Below the pieces are notes generated by a model. That model was not told the DNA's origin. It made no database searches and saw only the letters and a list, made by a program, of their open reading frames with translations. The position numbers were made by a program, and so were the translations under genes. This document shows positions 34,535 to 45,254 of a stretch of DNA of 51,050 bases, piece by piece. Each line of letters opens with the position of its first letter. The first letter of the stretch is position 1. Origin of the DNA: Coriobacteriales bacterium (GTDB taxonomy: Bacteria; Actinomycetota; Coriobacteriia; Coriobacteriales; UBA8131); assembly GCA_031288185.1 (NCBI GenBank), contig JAITRZ010000016.1:1-51050 (forward strand). Direction: 5' to 3'.

Positions 34535-36622
34535 ATGTCAAAAACAGCACTGAAAGATACCAGAAACATCGGCATCATGGCGCATATCGATGCGGGTAAA
34601 ACCACAACCACCGAGCGCATCCTCTACTACACGGGCAAGTCGCACAAAATTGGCGAGGTGCACGAAGGTGCCGCAACCATGGATTGGATGGAGCAGGAAA
34701 AGGAGCGCGGCATCACTATCACATCGGCCGCTACAACCTGCTACTGGCGTGAGGCGCGCATTCAGATCATCGACACCCCCGGCCATGTTGACTTTACAGC
34801 TGAGGTCGAGCGCTCGCTTAGGGTGTTGGATGGAACGGTGGCGGTATTTTGCGCCGTTGGCGGCGTTCAGCCTCAGTCTGAAACCGTCTGGCGTCAGGCC
34901 CACCGCTACAATGTGCCGCGCATGGCCTTTATCAACAAGATGGACAGGGTGGGCGCAGATTACTTCGCGGTTATTGAGCAGATGTCAGAGCGTCTGGGCA
35001 CCAGGCCGGTGAGCCTACAGTTGCCCATAGGAGCAGAAGACGCTTTTGTGGGCATCATCGACCTCATCACAATGAAGGCCGAGCTGTTCAACGAGGCCGA
35101 AAACGGCATGATCTATCCTGTGGAAGCCGATATTCCCGCCCAGCACGCCGCTGAAGCCGCAGCGCATCGCGAGCAGTTGGTAGAGACGGCGGCGGAGTTT
35201 GACGACGATCTGATGCTGGCAGTTTTAGAAGGACAGGAATACAGTACAGAACAGGTTGTCGCGGCCTTGCGCCAAGCTACTATCAACTGTCAGATCACCC
35301 CGGTTATCTGTGGTGCCGCCTTTAAGAATAAGGGCATTCAGCAGCTGCTTGATGCCATTATCGCGTATCTGCCTTCTCCTGCAGATGTCGCCGCCATTCG
35401 TGGCATTGACGTTAAGACCGGTCAGGAGGTAGAGCGCAAGGCCAGCGATAAAGAGCCTTTCGCGGCGCTCGCCTTTAAGGTCATGACTGATCCCTACGTG
35501 GGTAAGCTCACCTACTTTCGAGTCTATTCCGGTCACCTTAATACCGGTTCCTATGTGCTCAACAGTGTCAAAAATCGCAAGGAACGCGTCGGTCGCCTGC
35601 TGGAGATGCACTCCAACTCGCGTGAGGACATCAGCTCTTGTTCAGCGGGTGACATTGTGGCCGCTGTTGGGCTCAGGGACACGTCTACCGGCGATACCCT
35701 CTGTGTTGAGAGCAGTCCAGTTATCCTAGAGTCCATGGAATTTCCCGATCCGGTCATCTACATTGCCATTGAGCCCAAAACCAAAGCCGAGCAGGATAAG
35801 CTCATGGTAGCGCTTCAAAAGCTGGCTGAGGAGGATCCAACCTTCAAGATTACCCCCAACCAGGAAACCGGCCAAACTATCATTGCCGGCATGGGTGAAC
35901 TGCACCTGGAGATAATTGTCGATCGCCTGTTGCGGGAGTTCAAGGTCGAAGCGAGCGTGGGTAAGCCCCAAGTCGCCTATCGCGAGACGGCCCGTAAGCC
36001 GGTTGAACATGTTGAAGGACGCTTTGTGCGTCAAAGCGGCGGTCGTGGCCAGTATGGTCATGTCATCATCAACCTAAAGCCGCGTGAGGCCGGTAGCGGC
36101 TATCAGTTCACCAACAAGATAGTTGGCGGCATCATTCCCAAAGAGTACATCAATCCGGTGGACAAAGGTATACAAGAGGCCTTAAACAACGGTGTGGTGG
36201 CCGGCTATCCTGTTGTGGATGTGGGCATTGAGCTGGTTGATGGCTCGTTTCATGAGGTCGATTCCTCTGAGGCGGCCTTTAAGATAGCCGGTTCTCTGGC
36301 CGTTAAAGCGGCCCTGCGCAAAAGTGACCCTCTGCTCCTTGAGCCTATGATGGCGGTAGAGGTTGAAACTCCTGAGAACTATACCGGCGATGTGATGGGT
36401 AACCTCAGTGCCCGTCGCGGCCAGATTCAGGGTATGGATACCCGCGGCAATGCCACGCTGATAAACGTCCTGGTGCCGTTGTCAGAAATGTTTGGCTATG
36501 CCACTGACCTGCGCTCGTCCACCCAGGGACGGGCGTCATATACCATGCAGTTCAACTCCTATGAGCCGGTGCCCAAGAGTGTGGCCGAGGAGATAATCAG
36601 CAAGGCTGGAGGTAATGCCTGA
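34535..36622 (+). CDS. fusA: Translation elongation factor G
   Basis: A GTPase of 695 residues that drives translocation. G1 is [15 protein letters not shown]2 RGITITSA, G3 DTPGHVDF, G4 NKMD. Domains II to V follow with the C-terminal [17 protein letters not shown]. The ATG at 34535 gives the normal N-terminus [21 protein letters not shown] lies about 14 bases upstream. The stop overlaps the rpsJ start by one base (TGATG), so tuf, which usually comes between, is not here. Confidence 0.98.
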   Translation: MSKTALKDTRNIGIMAHIDAGKTTTTERILYYTGKSHKIGEVHEGAATMDWMEQEKERGITITSAATTCYWREARIQIIDTPGHVDFTAEVERSLRVLDGTVAVFCAVGGVQPQSETVWRQAHRYNVPRMAFINKMDRVGADYFAVIEQMSERLGTRPVSLQLPIGAEDAFVGIIDLITMKAELFNEAENGMIYPVEADIPAQHAAEAAAHREQLVETAAEFDDDLMLAVLEGQEYSTEQVVAALRQATINCQITPVICGAAFKNKGIQQLLDAIIAYLPSPADVAAIRGIDVKTGQEVERKASDKEPFAALAFKVMTDPYVGKLTYFRVYSGHLNTGSYVLNSVKNRKERVGRLLEMHSNSREDISSCSAGDIVAAVGLRDTSTGDTLCVESSPVILESMEFPDPVIYIAIEPKTKAEQDKLMVALQKLAEEDPTFKITPNQETGQTIIAGMGELHLEIIVDRLLREFKVEASVGKPQVAYRETARKPVEHVEGRFVRQSGGRGQYGHVIINLKPREAGSGYQFTNKIVGGIIPKEYINPVDKGIQEALNNGVVAGYPVVDVGIELVDGSFHEVDSSEAAFKIAGSLAVKAALRKSDPLLLEPMMAVEVETPENYTGDVMGNLSARRGQIQGMDTRGNATLINVLVPLSEMFGYATDLRSSTQGRASYTMQFNSYEPVPKSVAEEIISKAGGNA

Positions 36623-36930
36623 TGGCAACGCAAAGGATCAGAATCCGTCTCAAAGGCTACGATCATGAAATTGTTGACCAATCTACCAAATTAATAGTGG
36701 ATACGGCCCAAAAGACCGGTGCCACTATATCCGGGCCAGTGCCCTTGCCCACCGAGCGCAACCTGTATTGCGTGGTGCGCTCGCCACATAAGGACAAGGA
36801 TTCGCGTGAACAATTTGAAATGCGTACCCACAAGCGACTGATAGACATCTTAGAGCCCACGCCCAATACCGTGGACTCGCTGATGCGTCTGGATCTGCCT
36901 GCAGGCGTGGACATTGAGTTAAAGCTGTAG
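36622..36930 (+). CDS. rpsJ: 30S ribosomal protein S10
   Basis: A protein of 102 residues at the head of the S10 gene group, also the NusE partner of NusB in antitermination. [17 protein letters not shown] opens it and [19 protein letters not shown] and [16 protein letters not shown] close it. Its ATG shares a base with the fusA stop, so the str and S10 groups form one coupled unit in this genome. Confidence 0.98.
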   Translation: MATQRIRIRLKGYDHEIVDQSTKLIVDTAQKTGATISGPVPLPTERNLYCVVRSPHKDKDSREQFEMRTHKRLIDILEPTPNTVDSLMRLDLPAGVDIELKL

Positions 36931-36999
36931 GTTTTCCCACCGGTTTCAAGAAAACAGGCTCGGCACCATGCCGGGTGACAGGAGCGACAGGAGCAGTAC

Positions 37000-37620
37000 A
37001 TGAGCACCATGCTGATTGGACATAAGCTGGGAATGACCCAGGTATTTGACAGCGATGACCGGGTCATACCGGTTACCGTTATCAAACTGGGGCCCTGTGT
37101 GGTCACTCAGATAAAGACCACGGCCAAAGAAGGGTATGAGGCCATTCAAATAGGGTATGGTCAGGTCAAGGCCAGCCGTTTGAACAAGCCGGCCACCGGA
37201 CATCTGGCTGCCAGCAAGGCCCAACCACTCAAAATCCTGCGTGAGGTGCGGGTGGATGATGCCAGCGGCTACGCATTGGGCCAGGAGCTCACCGTGGCTG
37301 ATTTTGTTGATGTGCCCCGTGTGGACATCAGCGGCATTTCCAAGGGTAAGGGCTTTGCCGGTGTCATCAAGCGCCACAACTTTAAGGGCGGTCCGGCCAG
37401 CCACGGCTCGCATTTTCACCGCGCCCCCGGCTCTATTGGGCAGTGCGCCACTCCCTCCAGGGTCTTTAAGGGCCAACGTCTGCCCGGACACATGGGCACC
37501 GACAAGGTAACGGTACAAAACCTCAAGGTTATCAAAGTTGACGCTGAACAGAATTTGCTATTGATCAAAGGCGCTGTTCCCGGCGGCAAAGGCGCCATTG
37601 TTAGCGTTTGTAGCGCATAG
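37000..37620 (+). CDS. rplC: 50S ribosomal protein L3
   Basis: A protein of 206 residues. It opens MSTMLIGHKLGMTQVF and has KGKGFAGVIKRHNFKGGPASHGS and HRAPGSIGQC, the loop that reaches the peptidyl-transferase centre. The ATG at 37000 has AGGAG six bases upstream. A 69-base gap separates it from rpsJ and holds nothing notable. Confidence 0.98.
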   Translation: MSTMLIGHKLGMTQVFDSDDRVIPVTVIKLGPCVVTQIKTTAKEGYEAIQIGYGQVKASRLNKPATGHLAASKAQPLKILREVRVDDASGYALGQELTVADFVDVPRVDISGISKGKGFAGVIKRHNFKGGPASHGSHFHRAPGSIGQCATPSRVFKGQRLPGHMGTDKVTVQNLKVIKVDAEQNLLLIKGAVPGGKGAIVSVCSA

Positions 37621-37671
37621 CCGGTATGAGTGAGCGCCCGCAGCACGCAGGAACACAAAGGAGCGTTAGTT

Positions 37672-38298
37672 ATGGCACGCATTGAACTTAAAGACATCCA
37701 GGGTGAGGCCATCGGCACCGTTGAATTGGCCGATGCCGTTTTTGGCCTGCACCCCAATATCCCTGTGATGCACCAAGTGGTGCGAGCTCAGCAGGCAGCA
37801 CAGCGAACCGGCACCCACGACACCAGAACCCGTGGCCTGGTACGTGGCGGCGGTCGCAAGCCCTATCGGCAAAAAGGCACTGGCCGTGCCCGCCAGGGCA
37901 GCATCCGCTCTCCCCAATGGCGTGGCGGCGGCGTGGTCTTTGGCCCGCACCCCCGTTCTTATGCCTTCAAGGTTAACCGTAAGGAGATTAAACTGGCGAT
38001 GCGCTCGGCTCTGTCCGCAAAAAACAGTGAGGGTGTCTTGCAGGTGGTTGATGATTTCGACTTTGAAAAACCCTCTACCAAAGCGGCGGTTGCGGCCCTA
38101 TCTGCCCTGGGGTTGAGCGGCAGGGTAACGGTTGTTTTGCCGGATAACAGCGTTAACGCCTTTCTCTCCTTTCGCAACATCCCTCGTGTTCGCGTTATTG
38201 CTGTATCTGATAGCAGTACCCGCGACTTCCTGGACAACAGCGCCCTGGTTTTTACCAGTGCCTCACTCCGGCGCATTGAGGAGGTTCTGACATCATGA
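37672..38298 (+). CDS. rplD: 50S ribosomal protein L4
   Basis: A protein of 208 residues. [20 protein letters not shown] forms the extended loop lining the exit tunnel, where macrolide-resistance changes occur; it looks normal. The ATG at 37672 has AAAGGAG seven bases upstream; the frame continues to 37630 without support. In other bacteria L4 also represses its own operon, but no such site was identified here. The stop overlaps rplW by four bases. Confidence 0.98.
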   Translation: MARIELKDIQGEAIGTVELADAVFGLHPNIPVMHQVVRAQQAAQRTGTHDTRTRGLVRGGGRKPYRQKGTGRARQGSIRSPQWRGGGVVFGPHPRSYAFKVNRKEIKLAMRSALSAKNSEGVLQVVDDFDFEKPSTKAAVAALSALGLSGRVTVVLPDNSVNAFLSFRNIPRVRVIAVSDSSTRDFLDNSALVFTSASLRRIEEVLTS

Positions 38299-38579
38299 AA
38301 GATCCCCGTCAGATAATCATTCGTCCGATCATCTCGGAGCGTTCCTTTGACCTGATTAACAACAACCGTTACACCTTTGAGGTTGCCAAAACGGCCAATA
38401 AGATAGAGATTCGCCAGGCGGTAGAACGTATCTTTGACGTCAACGTACTTAACGTTAACACCATGAGCGTAAAGGGCAAGCCCAAGCGGGTGCGCCACGC
38501 CAAGGGCTACAGTCGGTCCTGGAAAAAAGCCATTGTCACCCTGGCGACAGGCGACAGTATCGAAGCATTTGGAGCATAA
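38295..38579 (+). CDS. rplW: 50S ribosomal protein L23
   Basis: A protein of 94 residues at the tunnel exit, the docking site for trigger factor and SRP. IIRPIISERSFDLINNNRYTF and NVLNVNTMSVKGKPKR are typical. It is translationally coupled to rplD through an ATGA overlap at 38295 and ends three bases before rplB. Confidence 0.97.
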   Translation: MKDPRQIIIRPIISERSFDLINNNRYTFEVAKTANKIEIRQAVERIFDVNVLNVNTMSVKGKPKRVRHAKGYSRSWKKAIVTLATGDSIEAFGA

Positions 38580-38582
38580 GCA

Positions 38583-39413
38583 ATGGCACTTAAACAGTAC
38601 AAACCCACCAGCCCCGGTCGCCGTTTTCAGAGCGTAGCTGATTTTCGCGAACTGAGCGCGGTGGCACCGGAAAAATCCCTGCTCCGACCCCTGCCCAAAA
38701 AGGCCGGTCGCAACAATAATGGGCGTATTACCACGCGTCATCAGGGCGGCGGCCACAAGCGCCAATACCGGGTGCTTGACTTCAAGCGTAACAAGGATGG
38801 TATACCCGCCAAAGTGGCCACTTTAGAATACGACCCCAATCGTTCAGCGCGCATTGCGCTTTTGCACTACCGTGACGGTGCTAAAACCTATATCCTGGCC
38901 CCTAAGGGCCTAAAGATTGGGGATGTGGTGACCTCTGGTGCAGAAAGTGACATCAAGCCTGGCTGCGCGCTCATGCTCAAGGACATTCCGGTGGGAACCC
39001 TGGTACACGCGGTGGAGTTGCAGCCCGGTAAGGGCGCGGCGCTGGCCCGCAGCGCCGGCTCCTCCATTCAGTTGATGGGTAAGGAGGGCAAATACGTCAT
39101 CTTGCGTCTGCCTTCCCATGAGATGCGCCGGGTGTTATCCAGCTGCCGGGCTACGGTGGGGGAGGTTGGCAACGCTGAACACTCCAACATCAAGATTGGC
39201 AAGGCCGGACGCAAGCGCTGGTTGGGCGTGCGCCCCACGGTGCGTGGTACGGTCATGAATCCTGTTGATCATCCGCATGGTGGTGGAGAGGGCAAAAACA
39301 AGTCTGCTGGCCGCCATCCGGTGACCCCCTGGGGCGTTCCCACGAAGGGCCATCGCACTAGGAATCCAAAAAAGGCATCAAGCCGCCTTATCATACGGAG
39401 GAGGAACAAGTAA
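38583..39413 (+). CDS. rplB: 50S ribosomal protein L2
   Basis: A protein of 276 residues of standard length. [16 protein letters not shown] near the N-terminus and the C-terminal [19 protein letters not shown] with the conserved His near the peptidyl-transferase centre identify it. It ends with a basic RLIIRRRNK tail. The ATG at 38583 follows rplW by three bases, and the next start codon (rpsS) directly abuts its stop. Confidence 0.98.
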   Translation: MALKQYKPTSPGRRFQSVADFRELSAVAPEKSLLRPLPKKAGRNNNGRITTRHQGGGHKRQYRVLDFKRNKDGIPAKVATLEYDPNRSARIALLHYRDGAKTYILAPKGLKIGDVVTSGAESDIKPGCALMLKDIPVGTLVHAVELQPGKGAALARSAGSSIQLMGKEGKYVILRLPSHEMRRVLSSCRATVGEVGNAEHSNIKIGKAGRKRWLGVRPTVRGTVMNPVDHPHGGGEGKNKSAGRHPVTPWGVPTKGHRTRNPKKASSRLIIRRRNK

Positions 39414-39689
39414 ATGAGCAGAAGCCTGAAAAAAGGCCCTTACGTTGAACCGCGCCTGCTGGAACGCATCAATAAGATGAACTCCGTTGGCGAAAAACAG
39501 GTTATCAAGACCTGGTCGCGGGCCTCAACCATCTTTCCAGAGATGGTCGGGCACACCATCGCTGTTCATGATGGTCGCAAGCATGTCGCCGTCTACATCA
39601 CTGAATCGATGGTCGGCCATAAACTGGGCGAGTTTGCCGCAACACGCACCTTCCGCGGTCATGCGGGCGACAGGAAAGGCAAGAGGTAA
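39414..39689 (+). CDS. rpsS: 30S ribosomal protein S19
   Basis: A protein of 91 residues that contacts S13 and the A-site finger. [18 protein letters not shown] at the start, then [20 protein letters not shown] and [14 protein letters not shown], are typical. Its ATG abuts the rplB stop with GGAGGAAC upstream inside rplB, and its stop overlaps the rplV start by one base. Confidence 0.98.
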   Translation: MSRSLKKGPYVEPRLLERINKMNSVGEKQVIKTWSRASTIFPEMVGHTIAVHDGRKHVAVYITESMVGHKLGEFAATRTFRGHAGDRKGKR

Positions 39690-40027
39690 TGGAAGCAAAA
39701 GCTCAGGCGCGCTATGTGCGCGTGGCACCCCGTAAGGCCCGTGTTGTCCTGGATCTAATCCGTGGCCAGCAGGTGGCGCGGGCTCGCGAGATACTGCAAT
39801 TCTCAGATCGCAACATCGCTGAGATCATTGAGAAGTGTCTGGAGAGCGCCGTGGCCAATGCCGAGCGTGAAGGCGTTAAATCTGAAAATCTGCTGGTGCG
39901 TAGCACCTACGCAAACGAAGGGCCAACCATGAAACGAATCCGCCCCCGTGCAAAGGGTGTTGCGGCGCGCATTCGCAAGCGCACCAGTCACATCACGATT
40001 ATTGTTGGCACCGGAGAGGGGGCATAG
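39689..40027 (+). CDS. rplV: 50S ribosomal protein L22
   Basis: A protein of 112 residues. [19 protein letters not shown] and the beta-hairpin near [20 protein letters not shown], which lines the exit tunnel, are normal. It starts within the rpsS stop (TAATGG) with AGGCAAGAGG upstream and ends two bases before the GTG of rpsC. Confidence 0.98.
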   Translation: MEAKAQARYVRVAPRKARVVLDLIRGQQVARAREILQFSDRNIAEIIEKCLESAVANAEREGVKSENLLVRSTYANEGPTMKRIRPRAKGVAARIRKRTSHITIIVGTGEGA

Positions 40028-40029
40028 GC

Positions 40030-40731
40030 GTGGGACAAAAAGTTGACCCCACCGGTTTCCGTTTGGGTATTACTGAAAATTGGCGCAGTCGCTGGTTTGC
40101 CGGCAAGGATTATTCTGTCAATCTCGCTAACGATATTGAGTTGCGTCGCTATCTGGACAAGCGCCTGGCCCGCGCGGCCATCTCCAAAACCGAGATCGAG
40201 CGAACCGGCGGCAGAATCAAGATAACCATTATCACAGCGCGTCCCGGCGTGGTCATTGGCAAAAAGGGCGCAGAAATTGATGAATTGCGCAAGGAGCTTG
40301 ATCGCATCGCCAGTGGCAAGGTTTCGGTGGATGTGGTGGAAGTTAAACGGCCTGAACTTGACGCTTCTCTGATTGCCCAGGCGGTTGCCGAGCAGCTGGA
40401 AGGCCGGGTGGCCTTCAGGCGCGCCATGCGCAAAGCCGTACAAAGCGCCAACAAAAGCGGGGCCAAGGGTATTCGCATCCAGTGTTCTGGTCGTTTGGGA
40501 GGCGCGGAAATGAGCCGTCGTGAATGGTATCGCGAGGGGCGCGTTCCCCTGCATACCCTGCGCGCCAAGATCGACTACGGCTTTGCCACAGCAGCTACCA
40601 CGATGGGATCCATTGGCGTTAAGGTCTGGGTGTATCATGGCGAAAAACTGCCCGGCCAACCCACACCTGAACCAGCGCTGGAAGGCTCGTCACGTCCCCA
40701 GCGCGCGCGCCGTTTTGAAGGGAGAAGGTAG
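40030..40731 (+). CDS. rpsC: 30S ribosomal protein S3
   Basis: A protein of 233 residues. It starts [13 protein letters not shown], has a KH domain with [17 protein letters not shown], and the C-terminal domain with [19 protein letters not shown]. Together with S4 and S5 it lines the mRNA entry. The GTG at 40030 is the only fitting start. The tail [12 protein letters not shown] is basic. It abuts rplP. Confidence 0.98.
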   Translation: MGQKVDPTGFRLGITENWRSRWFAGKDYSVNLANDIELRRYLDKRLARAAISKTEIERTGGRIKITIITARPGVVIGKKGAEIDELRKELDRIASGKVSVDVVEVKRPELDASLIAQAVAEQLEGRVAFRRAMRKAVQSANKSGAKGIRIQCSGRLGGAEMSRREWYREGRVPLHTLRAKIDYGFATAATTMGSIGVKVWVYHGEKLPGQPTPEPALEGSSRPQRARRFEGRR

Positions 40732-41169
40732 ATGCTTAGTCCAAAACGCGTTAAGCACCGCAAGGTGCAGCGCGGTTCTATGAAGGGCAAAGCCAAAGGC
40801 GGTACCGAGCTAAACTTTGGCACCTATGGCATCCAGGCCCTGGAATCGCATTGGATAACCAACCGTCAGATAGAGGCCGCTCGTGTGGCGATGACCCGCC
40901 ATATGAAGCGTGGCGGACGGGTTTGGATAACTATTTTTCCCGACAAACCGGTTACAAAAAAACCGGCAGAAACCCGCATGGGTTCTGGTAAGGGTAATCC
41001 TGAAGAATGGGTGGCAGTGGTCAAACCCGGAAGGGTGATGTTTGAGGTCGCCGATGTCAGCCATGAAGTGGCACGGGAGGCCCTGCGACTGGCTATCCAG
41101 AAACTGCCAATCAAATGCCGGATTGTCAGCCGTGATGAGCAGGAGGACACAAGCAATGAAAGCGCGTGA
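40732..41169 (+). CDS. rplP: 50S ribosomal protein L16
   Basis: A protein of 145 residues. [15 protein letters not shown] at the start, [10 protein letters not shown] and [25 protein letters not shown] are all typical for the A-site-facing protein. The ATG at 40732 directly follows the rpsC stop with GAAGGGAGAAGG upstream. Its end overlaps rpmC by 14 bases. Confidence 0.98.
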   Translation: MLSPKRVKHRKVQRGSMKGKAKGGTELNFGTYGIQALESHWITNRQIEAARVAMTRHMKRGGRVWITIFPDKPVTKKPAETRMGSGKGNPEEWVAVVKPGRVMFEVADVSHEVAREALRLAIQKLPIKCRIVSRDEQEDTSNESA

Positions 41170-41365
41170 GATTCGTGAGCTATCCAACGATGACCTTCAG
41201 GTGCAGCTGAAAGAGGGCCGTGCTGAACTGTTTAATTTACGGTTTCAAATGGCAACAAGTCAGCTGGATAACACCGCGCGCATCAAGGAAGTTAAAAAGA
41301 ACATTGCCCGCGCGCTCACTGAGATTCGCAGCCGCGAGCTACATCTGAACCTGAAAACCGGCTGA
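41156..41365 (+). CDS. rpmC: 50S ribosomal protein L29
   Basis: A small two-helix protein of 69 residues near the tunnel exit. [20 protein letters not shown], then [15 protein letters not shown] and [15 protein letters not shown] match the family. The ATG at 41156 lies inside the end of rplP, with AGGAGG a few bases before it. A 100-base gap without features other than two weak repeats follows before rpsQ. Confidence 0.97.
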   Translation: MKAREIRELSNDDLQVQLKEGRAELFNLRFQMATSQLDNTARIKEVKKNIARALTEIRSRELHLNLKTG

Positions 41366-41465
41366 GTGATGGGCTGTTGAGCGTGCAGCCGCAACAAACA
41401 GAGAGAGCGTGTTACCACAAAGAGTCGCCACTGACATCAGGGCGTTGTAGAAGTTAGGAAAAGTA

Positions 41466-41738
41466 ATGGCCTTACAGGAGCAAAAAACACGTAATAACCG
41501 CAAGGTCCGCCAGGGTGTGGTTGTGTCAGTGTCTGGCGATAAAACCTGCGTGGTAGAAGTTAAGGCGCGCAAGCCGCACCCGGTGTATGGAAAAATGATG
41601 ACGCGTACCAGCAAATATCATGCCCACGATGCCGATAACCAAACAAGCCTGGGCGATATTGTGCAGATAATGGAAACTCGCCCTCTGTCCAAGCTCAAGC
41701 GCTGGCGCCTTTTGAGCATCGTTGAAAAAGCCAAATAG
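41466..41738 (+). CDS. rpsQ: 30S ribosomal protein S17
   Basis: A protein of 90 residues. GVVVSVSGDKTCVVEV and HPVYGKMMTRTSKYHAHD, then RPLSKLKRWRLLSIVEKAK, are the OB-fold and tail signatures. Ribosome site TTAGGAAAAGT is close to the ATG at 41466. It is followed nine bases later by rplN. Confidence 0.97.
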   Translation: MALQEQKTRNNRKVRQGVVVSVSGDKTCVVEVKARKPHPVYGKMMTRTSKYHAHDADNQTSLGDIVQIMETRPLSKLKRWRLLSIVEKAK

Positions 41739-41747
41739 GAGGGCACC

Positions 41748-42116
41748 ATGATCCAGGTCGAAACGATGATGACGGTCGCCGATAACTCAGGCGCCCGCAA
41801 GGTTCAATGTATCAAGGTTTTGGGAGGCTCGCGTCGTCGCTATGCCAGCATTGGCGATGTGGTTGTCTGCGCGGTTAAGGAAGCCACTCCCGGTGGTAGC
41901 GTTAAAAAGGGCGAGGTGGTGCGTTGCGTCATCGTCCGGGTCAAAAAAGAACTGCGGCGCAAAGACGGCAGCTATATCAAGTTTGACCAAAACGCCGCCG
42001 TGGTCATTGACGACAGCGGTGCGCCGCGCGGCACGCGTATCTTTGGCCCTGTCGCTCGCGAGTTGCGCGACAAACGGTACATGAAAATTGTGTCGTTGGC
42101 GCCAGAAACGCTTTAG
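41748..42116 (+). CDS. rplN: 50S ribosomal protein L14
   Basis: A protein of 122 residues, the standard length. [20 protein letters not shown] opens it, and [24 protein letters not shown] closes it. It sits at the subunit interface and is the binding site of silencing factor RsfS. AGGAGG lies five bases before the ATG at 41748. Confidence 0.98.
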   Translation: MIQVETMMTVADNSGARKVQCIKVLGGSRRRYASIGDVVVCAVKEATPGGSVKKGEVVRCVIVRVKKELRRKDGSYIKFDQNAAVVIDDSGAPRGTRIFGPVARELRDKRYMKIVSLAPETL

Positions 42117-42178
42117 CGCTGTGTATGCCGGTAGGCTTGTTACGCGCTTAGGTGACTGAAATATAAGGAGTCAGTAAA

Positions 42179-42499
42179 ATGCCAAATAAAATGCGCATTA
42201 AAAAGGGTGATCGTGTCCAGGTAATCAGTGGCAAGGACAAGGGAGCAACCAGTGTTGTGATGCGCGCTATTCCTGAAAATCGCAAGCTGGTGGTAGAAAA
42301 AGTCGCCGTCGCCAAAAAAGCCCAGCGCCCTACCAGGGAAAACCCCCAGGGTGGCATCATCAGCATTGAGATGCCCATTCATGTGTCCACCGTGATGCTG
42401 GTGTGTCCCAAATGCGGCAAACCCACGCGGGTGTCCCTGCGCAGCGACGAGGGCAAAAAAGTCCGAGTTTGCAAGAAATGCGGAAAGGACATTGATTAG
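42179..42499 (+). CDS. rplX: 50S ribosomal protein L24 with C-terminal zinc ribbon
   Basis: A protein of 106 residues. The KOW motif ([17 protein letters not shown]) comes first; [20 protein letters not shown] follows. The C-terminus holds two Cys pairs, CPKCGK and CKKCGK, as in zinc-binding L24 of many bacteria. It helps start 50S assembly. ATATAAGGAG precedes the ATG at 42179. Confidence 0.97.
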   Translation: MPNKMRIKKGDRVQVISGKDKGATSVVMRAIPENRKLVVEKVAVAKKAQRPTRENPQGGIISIEMPIHVSTVMLVCPKCGKPTRVSLRSDEGKKVRVCKKCGKDID

Positions 42500-42500
42500 G

Positions 42501-43046
42501 ATGACAGCCCGACTGAAAGAAAAGTACGTACAGCAGATAGCGCCCCAGCTCAAGGAGCAATTGGCGCTCACAAACGTCAACCAGGTGCCACGCCTGGAAA
42601 AGATTGTCGTAAACATGGGTGTTGGAGCTGCGGCTCAGGACTCCAAGCAGATCGACGCAGCTGTTCAGGATCTCAGGGCAATTACCGGCCAGCAGCCACG
42701 CGTCTGTAGGGCCAAGAAATCCATCGCCAACTTCAAACTGCGGGCTGGGATGCCCATAGGCGCCAAAGTAACGTTGCGGGGTGAAAGGATGTGGGAGTTC
42801 CTGGATCGTCTCCTTTCCACGGCAATTCCGCGGGTGCGCGATTTCAGGGGCATTTCCAGAAATAGCTTTGACGGCCGCGGCAACTATACGCTGGGCGTTA
42901 CCGAGCAGCTCATTTTTACTGAGGTGGATTACGACAAGGTAGACCGCGTACGCGGCATGGACATTACCCTCGTCACCTCCGCCAGCGACGATGCCCAGGC
43001 CCGGGCGTTGTTTGAGGCTTTGCAGTTTCCGTTTAAGCGGAATTAA
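42501..43046 (+). CDS. rplE: 50S ribosomal protein L5
   Basis: A protein of 181 residues that binds 5S rRNA and the P-site t[39 protein letters not shown] and [11 protein letters not shown] are typical. The ATG at 42501 gives the normal N-terminus and follows the rplX stop; a TTG at 42492 with GGAAAGGA nearer to it is an alternative that would overlap rplX by eight bases. Confidence 0.97.
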   Translation: MTARLKEKYVQQIAPQLKEQLALTNVNQVPRLEKIVVNMGVGAAAQDSKQIDAAVQDLRAITGQQPRVCRAKKSIANFKLRAGMPIGAKVTLRGERMWEFLDRLLSTAIPRVRDFRGISRNSFDGRGNYTLGVTEQLIFTEVDYDKVDRVRGMDITLVTSASDDAQARALFEALQFPFKRN

Positions 43047-43060
43047 CGAAAGGGAGAGTT

Positions 43061-43246
43061 GTGGCCAAAAAGTCAATGATTGCCAAAGCCAAGAGACCTG
43101 CCAAGTTCTCGTCTCGCCAGCATAACCGCTGCATGCGCTGTGGTCGTCCCCGTGCCTATTACCGGCAGTTTGGTATCTGTCGGATCTGCCTGCGCGAACT
43201 GGCTAATCGTGGCGAGTTACCGGGCATTCGCAAGGCCAGTTGGTAA
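43061..43246 (+). CDS. rpsZ: 30S ribosomal protein S14 type Z (zinc-binding)
   Basis: A protein of 61 residues with the zinc ligands CMRCGR and CRICLR, the C+ short form common in Gram-positives. It opens [18 protein letters not shown] and ends GIRKASW. The GTG at 43061 has AAAGGGAGAG just upstream. No zinc-free paralogue is seen in the window. Confidence 0.97.
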   Translation: MAKKSMIAKAKRPAKFSSRQHNRCMRCGRPRAYYRQFGICRICLRELANRGELPGIRKASW

Positions 43247-43346
43247 CCTGCCGCCTTTCCCGCGCGAGCACCTGTGCCACATCCGGCTGCATTGTTTTGG
43301 CCCCGTGTTCTAATGCCAGGGTCGATGAAAGAGAAATGAGGAAACG

Positions 43347-43745
43347 ATGTCGATGACAGACCCGATTGCGGATATGCTTACCCGTGTCCGCAACGCCAAT
43401 TCGGCAAACAAGGATAGCGTCTCGATGCCCACTAGTAAAAAGCTGGTCGAGATCGCTCGCATCCTCAAAGAAGAGGGCTATATCCGTGATTATCAGGTTA
43501 CCCCGGCGCGTCCGGTTGCCAACCTGAGCATCAGCCTTAAATATGGGGAAAAACGTGCCAAGGTTTTGCGCGGTCTAAAACGCATCTCAAAACCAGGCCT
43601 GCGCGTCTATGCCGGCAAAGACGAATTGCCACGGGTCTTGGGTGGTTTGGGGGTTGCGGTTATCTCAACGTCCAAGGGCGTAATGTGTGATCGTGATGCC
43701 CGAAAGGCCGGCGTTGGGGGCGAAGTACTCGCCTATATCTGGTAG
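43347..43745 (+). CDS. rpsH: 30S ribosomal protein S8
   Basis: A protein of 132 residues. [21 protein letters not shown] at the start and [21 protein letters not shown] at the end are family signatures. It binds the central 16S domain and in enterobacteria represses the spc genes. GAAATGAGG lies upstream of the ATG at 43347; the ATG at 43353 is an alternative. A 100-base gap with no other feature precedes it. Confidence 0.98.
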   Translation: MSMTDPIADMLTRVRNANSANKDSVSMPTSKKLVEIARILKEEGYIRDYQVTPARPVANLSISLKYGEKRAKVLRGLKRISKPGLRVYAGKDELPRVLGGLGVAVISTSKGVMCDRDARKAGVGGEVLAYIW

Positions 43746-43769
43746 CCGGGAAACTGCGAAGGAGCATCA

Positions 43770-44309
43770 ATGTCACGAATCGGAAAACAACCCGTGCCGC
43801 TGCCAGCCGGGGTACAGGTGACCATTAACGGTCAACACGTACAGGTCAAAGGACCCAAGGGTGAGTTAAGCCGGGAGTTTTTGCCTGAAGTCAACATCAG
43901 TCAGGATGGCGCGGTGTTAAAGGTCAGCCAGGTTGGTGAAGGTCGTGAGGCCCAGGCCCGTTTTGGCCTGTCCCGCACCCTCTTAAACAATATGGTTGTG
44001 GGTGTCAGCCAGGGCTTTACCAAAAAACTGGAGATTTTTGGCGTTGGCTACCGCGCGGCCTTAAAGGGCCAAGATCTGGAGTTACAGCTGGGTTTTTCGC
44101 ATCCGGTGGTGGTCAAGCCGCCTGTAGGTATCAGTTTTGACGTACCTGCCAATACGCAAATCATTGTTTCTGGCATTGACAAACAACAGGTTGGCCAGGT
44201 AGCTGCAAACATCCGTAAGTGGCGCAGTCCAGAGCCCTACAAAGGTAAGGGCATTCGCTATGAAGGAGAGAAGGTTCGTATCCTGCCCGGCAAGTCTGCG
44301 GCCTCATAA
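43770..44309 (+). CDS. rplF: 50S ribosomal protein L6
   Basis: A protein of 179 residues with two repeated domains. SRIGKQPVPLPAGVQVTI opens it, TKKLEIFGVGYRAALKGQDL lies mid-way and RKWRSPEPYKGKGIRYEGE ends it, as in the family. It supports the factor-binding stalk region. GAAGGAG lies seven bases before the ATG at 43770. Confidence 0.98.
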   Translation: MSRIGKQPVPLPAGVQVTINGQHVQVKGPKGELSREFLPEVNISQDGAVLKVSQVGEGREAQARFGLSRTLLNNMVVGVSQGFTKKLEIFGVGYRAALKGQDLELQLGFSHPVVVKPPVGISFDVPANTQIIVSGIDKQQVGQVAANIRKWRSPEPYKGKGIRYEGEKVRILPGKSAAS

Positions 44310-44321
44310 AGGAGAATCACT

Positions 44322-44696
44322 ATGGACAAGCTGAAGTCAAAAGCCAAAATGGCCGGCTTAAAACGCCGCCAGCGCCGGGTGCGCGGCAAACTTAGGGGCA
44401 CGGCCACCTGTCCGCGTTTGCGCGTGACCCGTTCTCTCAATAATATCTATGCCCAGGTAATTGATGATGATGCCGGGCGTACGCTGATTAGCGCTTCGTC
44501 TCTGGACGCAGAGTTCAAAGCCGGTCCACAAAGCGGAGCCACTGTGGCTGGCGCGGAGATAGTAGGAAAGATAGTAGGCGAGCGAGCTCGCAAGGCTCAG
44601 ATCGCCACGGTTGTGTTTGACCGTGGAGGACATCTGTATCACGGTCGTGTAAAGGCCCTGGCTGAAGGCGCCCGCGCAGCCGGGTTGCAATTTTAA
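44322..44696 (+). CDS. rplR: 50S ribosomal protein L18
   Basis: A protein of 124 residues that binds 5S rRNA with L5. [20 protein letters not shown] at the start and [20 protein letters not shown] at the end are typical. The ATG at 44322 has AAAGGAG upstream. The short stretch [17 protein letters not shown] is normal for the family. Confidence 0.97.
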   Translation: MDKLKSKAKMAGLKRRQRRVRGKLRGTATCPRLRVTRSLNNIYAQVIDDDAGRTLISASSLDAEFKAGPQSGATVAGAEIVGKIVGERARKAQIATVVFDRGGHLYHGRVKALAEGARAAGLQF

Positions 44697-44708
44697 AAAG
44701 GAGCAGCA

Positions 44709-45254
44709 ATGGCGCGTAGTAATCAAAAGCGAGAGACATCCGTCCCTGAACTACAGGAGCGGGTTGTCTACATTAACCGCGTTTCCAAGGTGGTTAAGGG
44801 TGGCAGGCGTTTTGCTCTTACCGCCTTGGTGGTGGTGGGCGACGGCAAAGGCCGCGTGGGCGTGGGCATGGGTAAGAGCCAGGAAGTGCCCATCGCCATC
44901 AAAAAGGGTGTGGAGGATGCCAAGAAGGGCCTGTTTTCAGTGCCTCTCACCAAGGAGGGGACGCTGCCGCATCAGGCCCTGGGTATATTTGGTGCTGGTA
45001 AAGTGTTACTTAAGCCAGCAACTCCCGGTACTGGTGTCATCGCCGGCGGTCCGGTGCGCGCCGTTTTAGAGTTGGCCGGAGTTAAAGACGTGCTGTCAAA
45101 GAGCCTGGGCACCAATAATGCCATGAACATTGTCAAGGCCACGGTCGCCGGCTTAAAGTCCCTGTCGTCTCCCCAAGAAGTAGCGGCACGGCGCGACACG
45201 TCTGTTGCCCGCATCTATGGGTGGAAGGAGCAGGCCGATGGCCAGGCAAACTAA
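44709..45254 (+). CDS. rpsE: 30S ribosomal protein S5
   Basis: A protein of 181 residues. [40 protein letters not shown] and [16 protein letters not shown] are typical of this mRNA-entry and decoding protein. AAAAGGAGC lies before the ATG at 44709. Its last 17 bases overlap the rpmD start. Confidence 0.98.
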   Translation: MARSNQKRETSVPELQERVVYINRVSKVVKGGRRFALTALVVVGDGKGRVGVGMGKSQEVPIAIKKGVEDAKKGLFSVPLTKEGTLPHQALGIFGAGKVLLKPATPGTGVIAGGPVRAVLELAGVKDVLSKSLGTNNAMNIVKATVAGLKSLSSPQEVAARRDTSVARIYGWKEQADGQAN

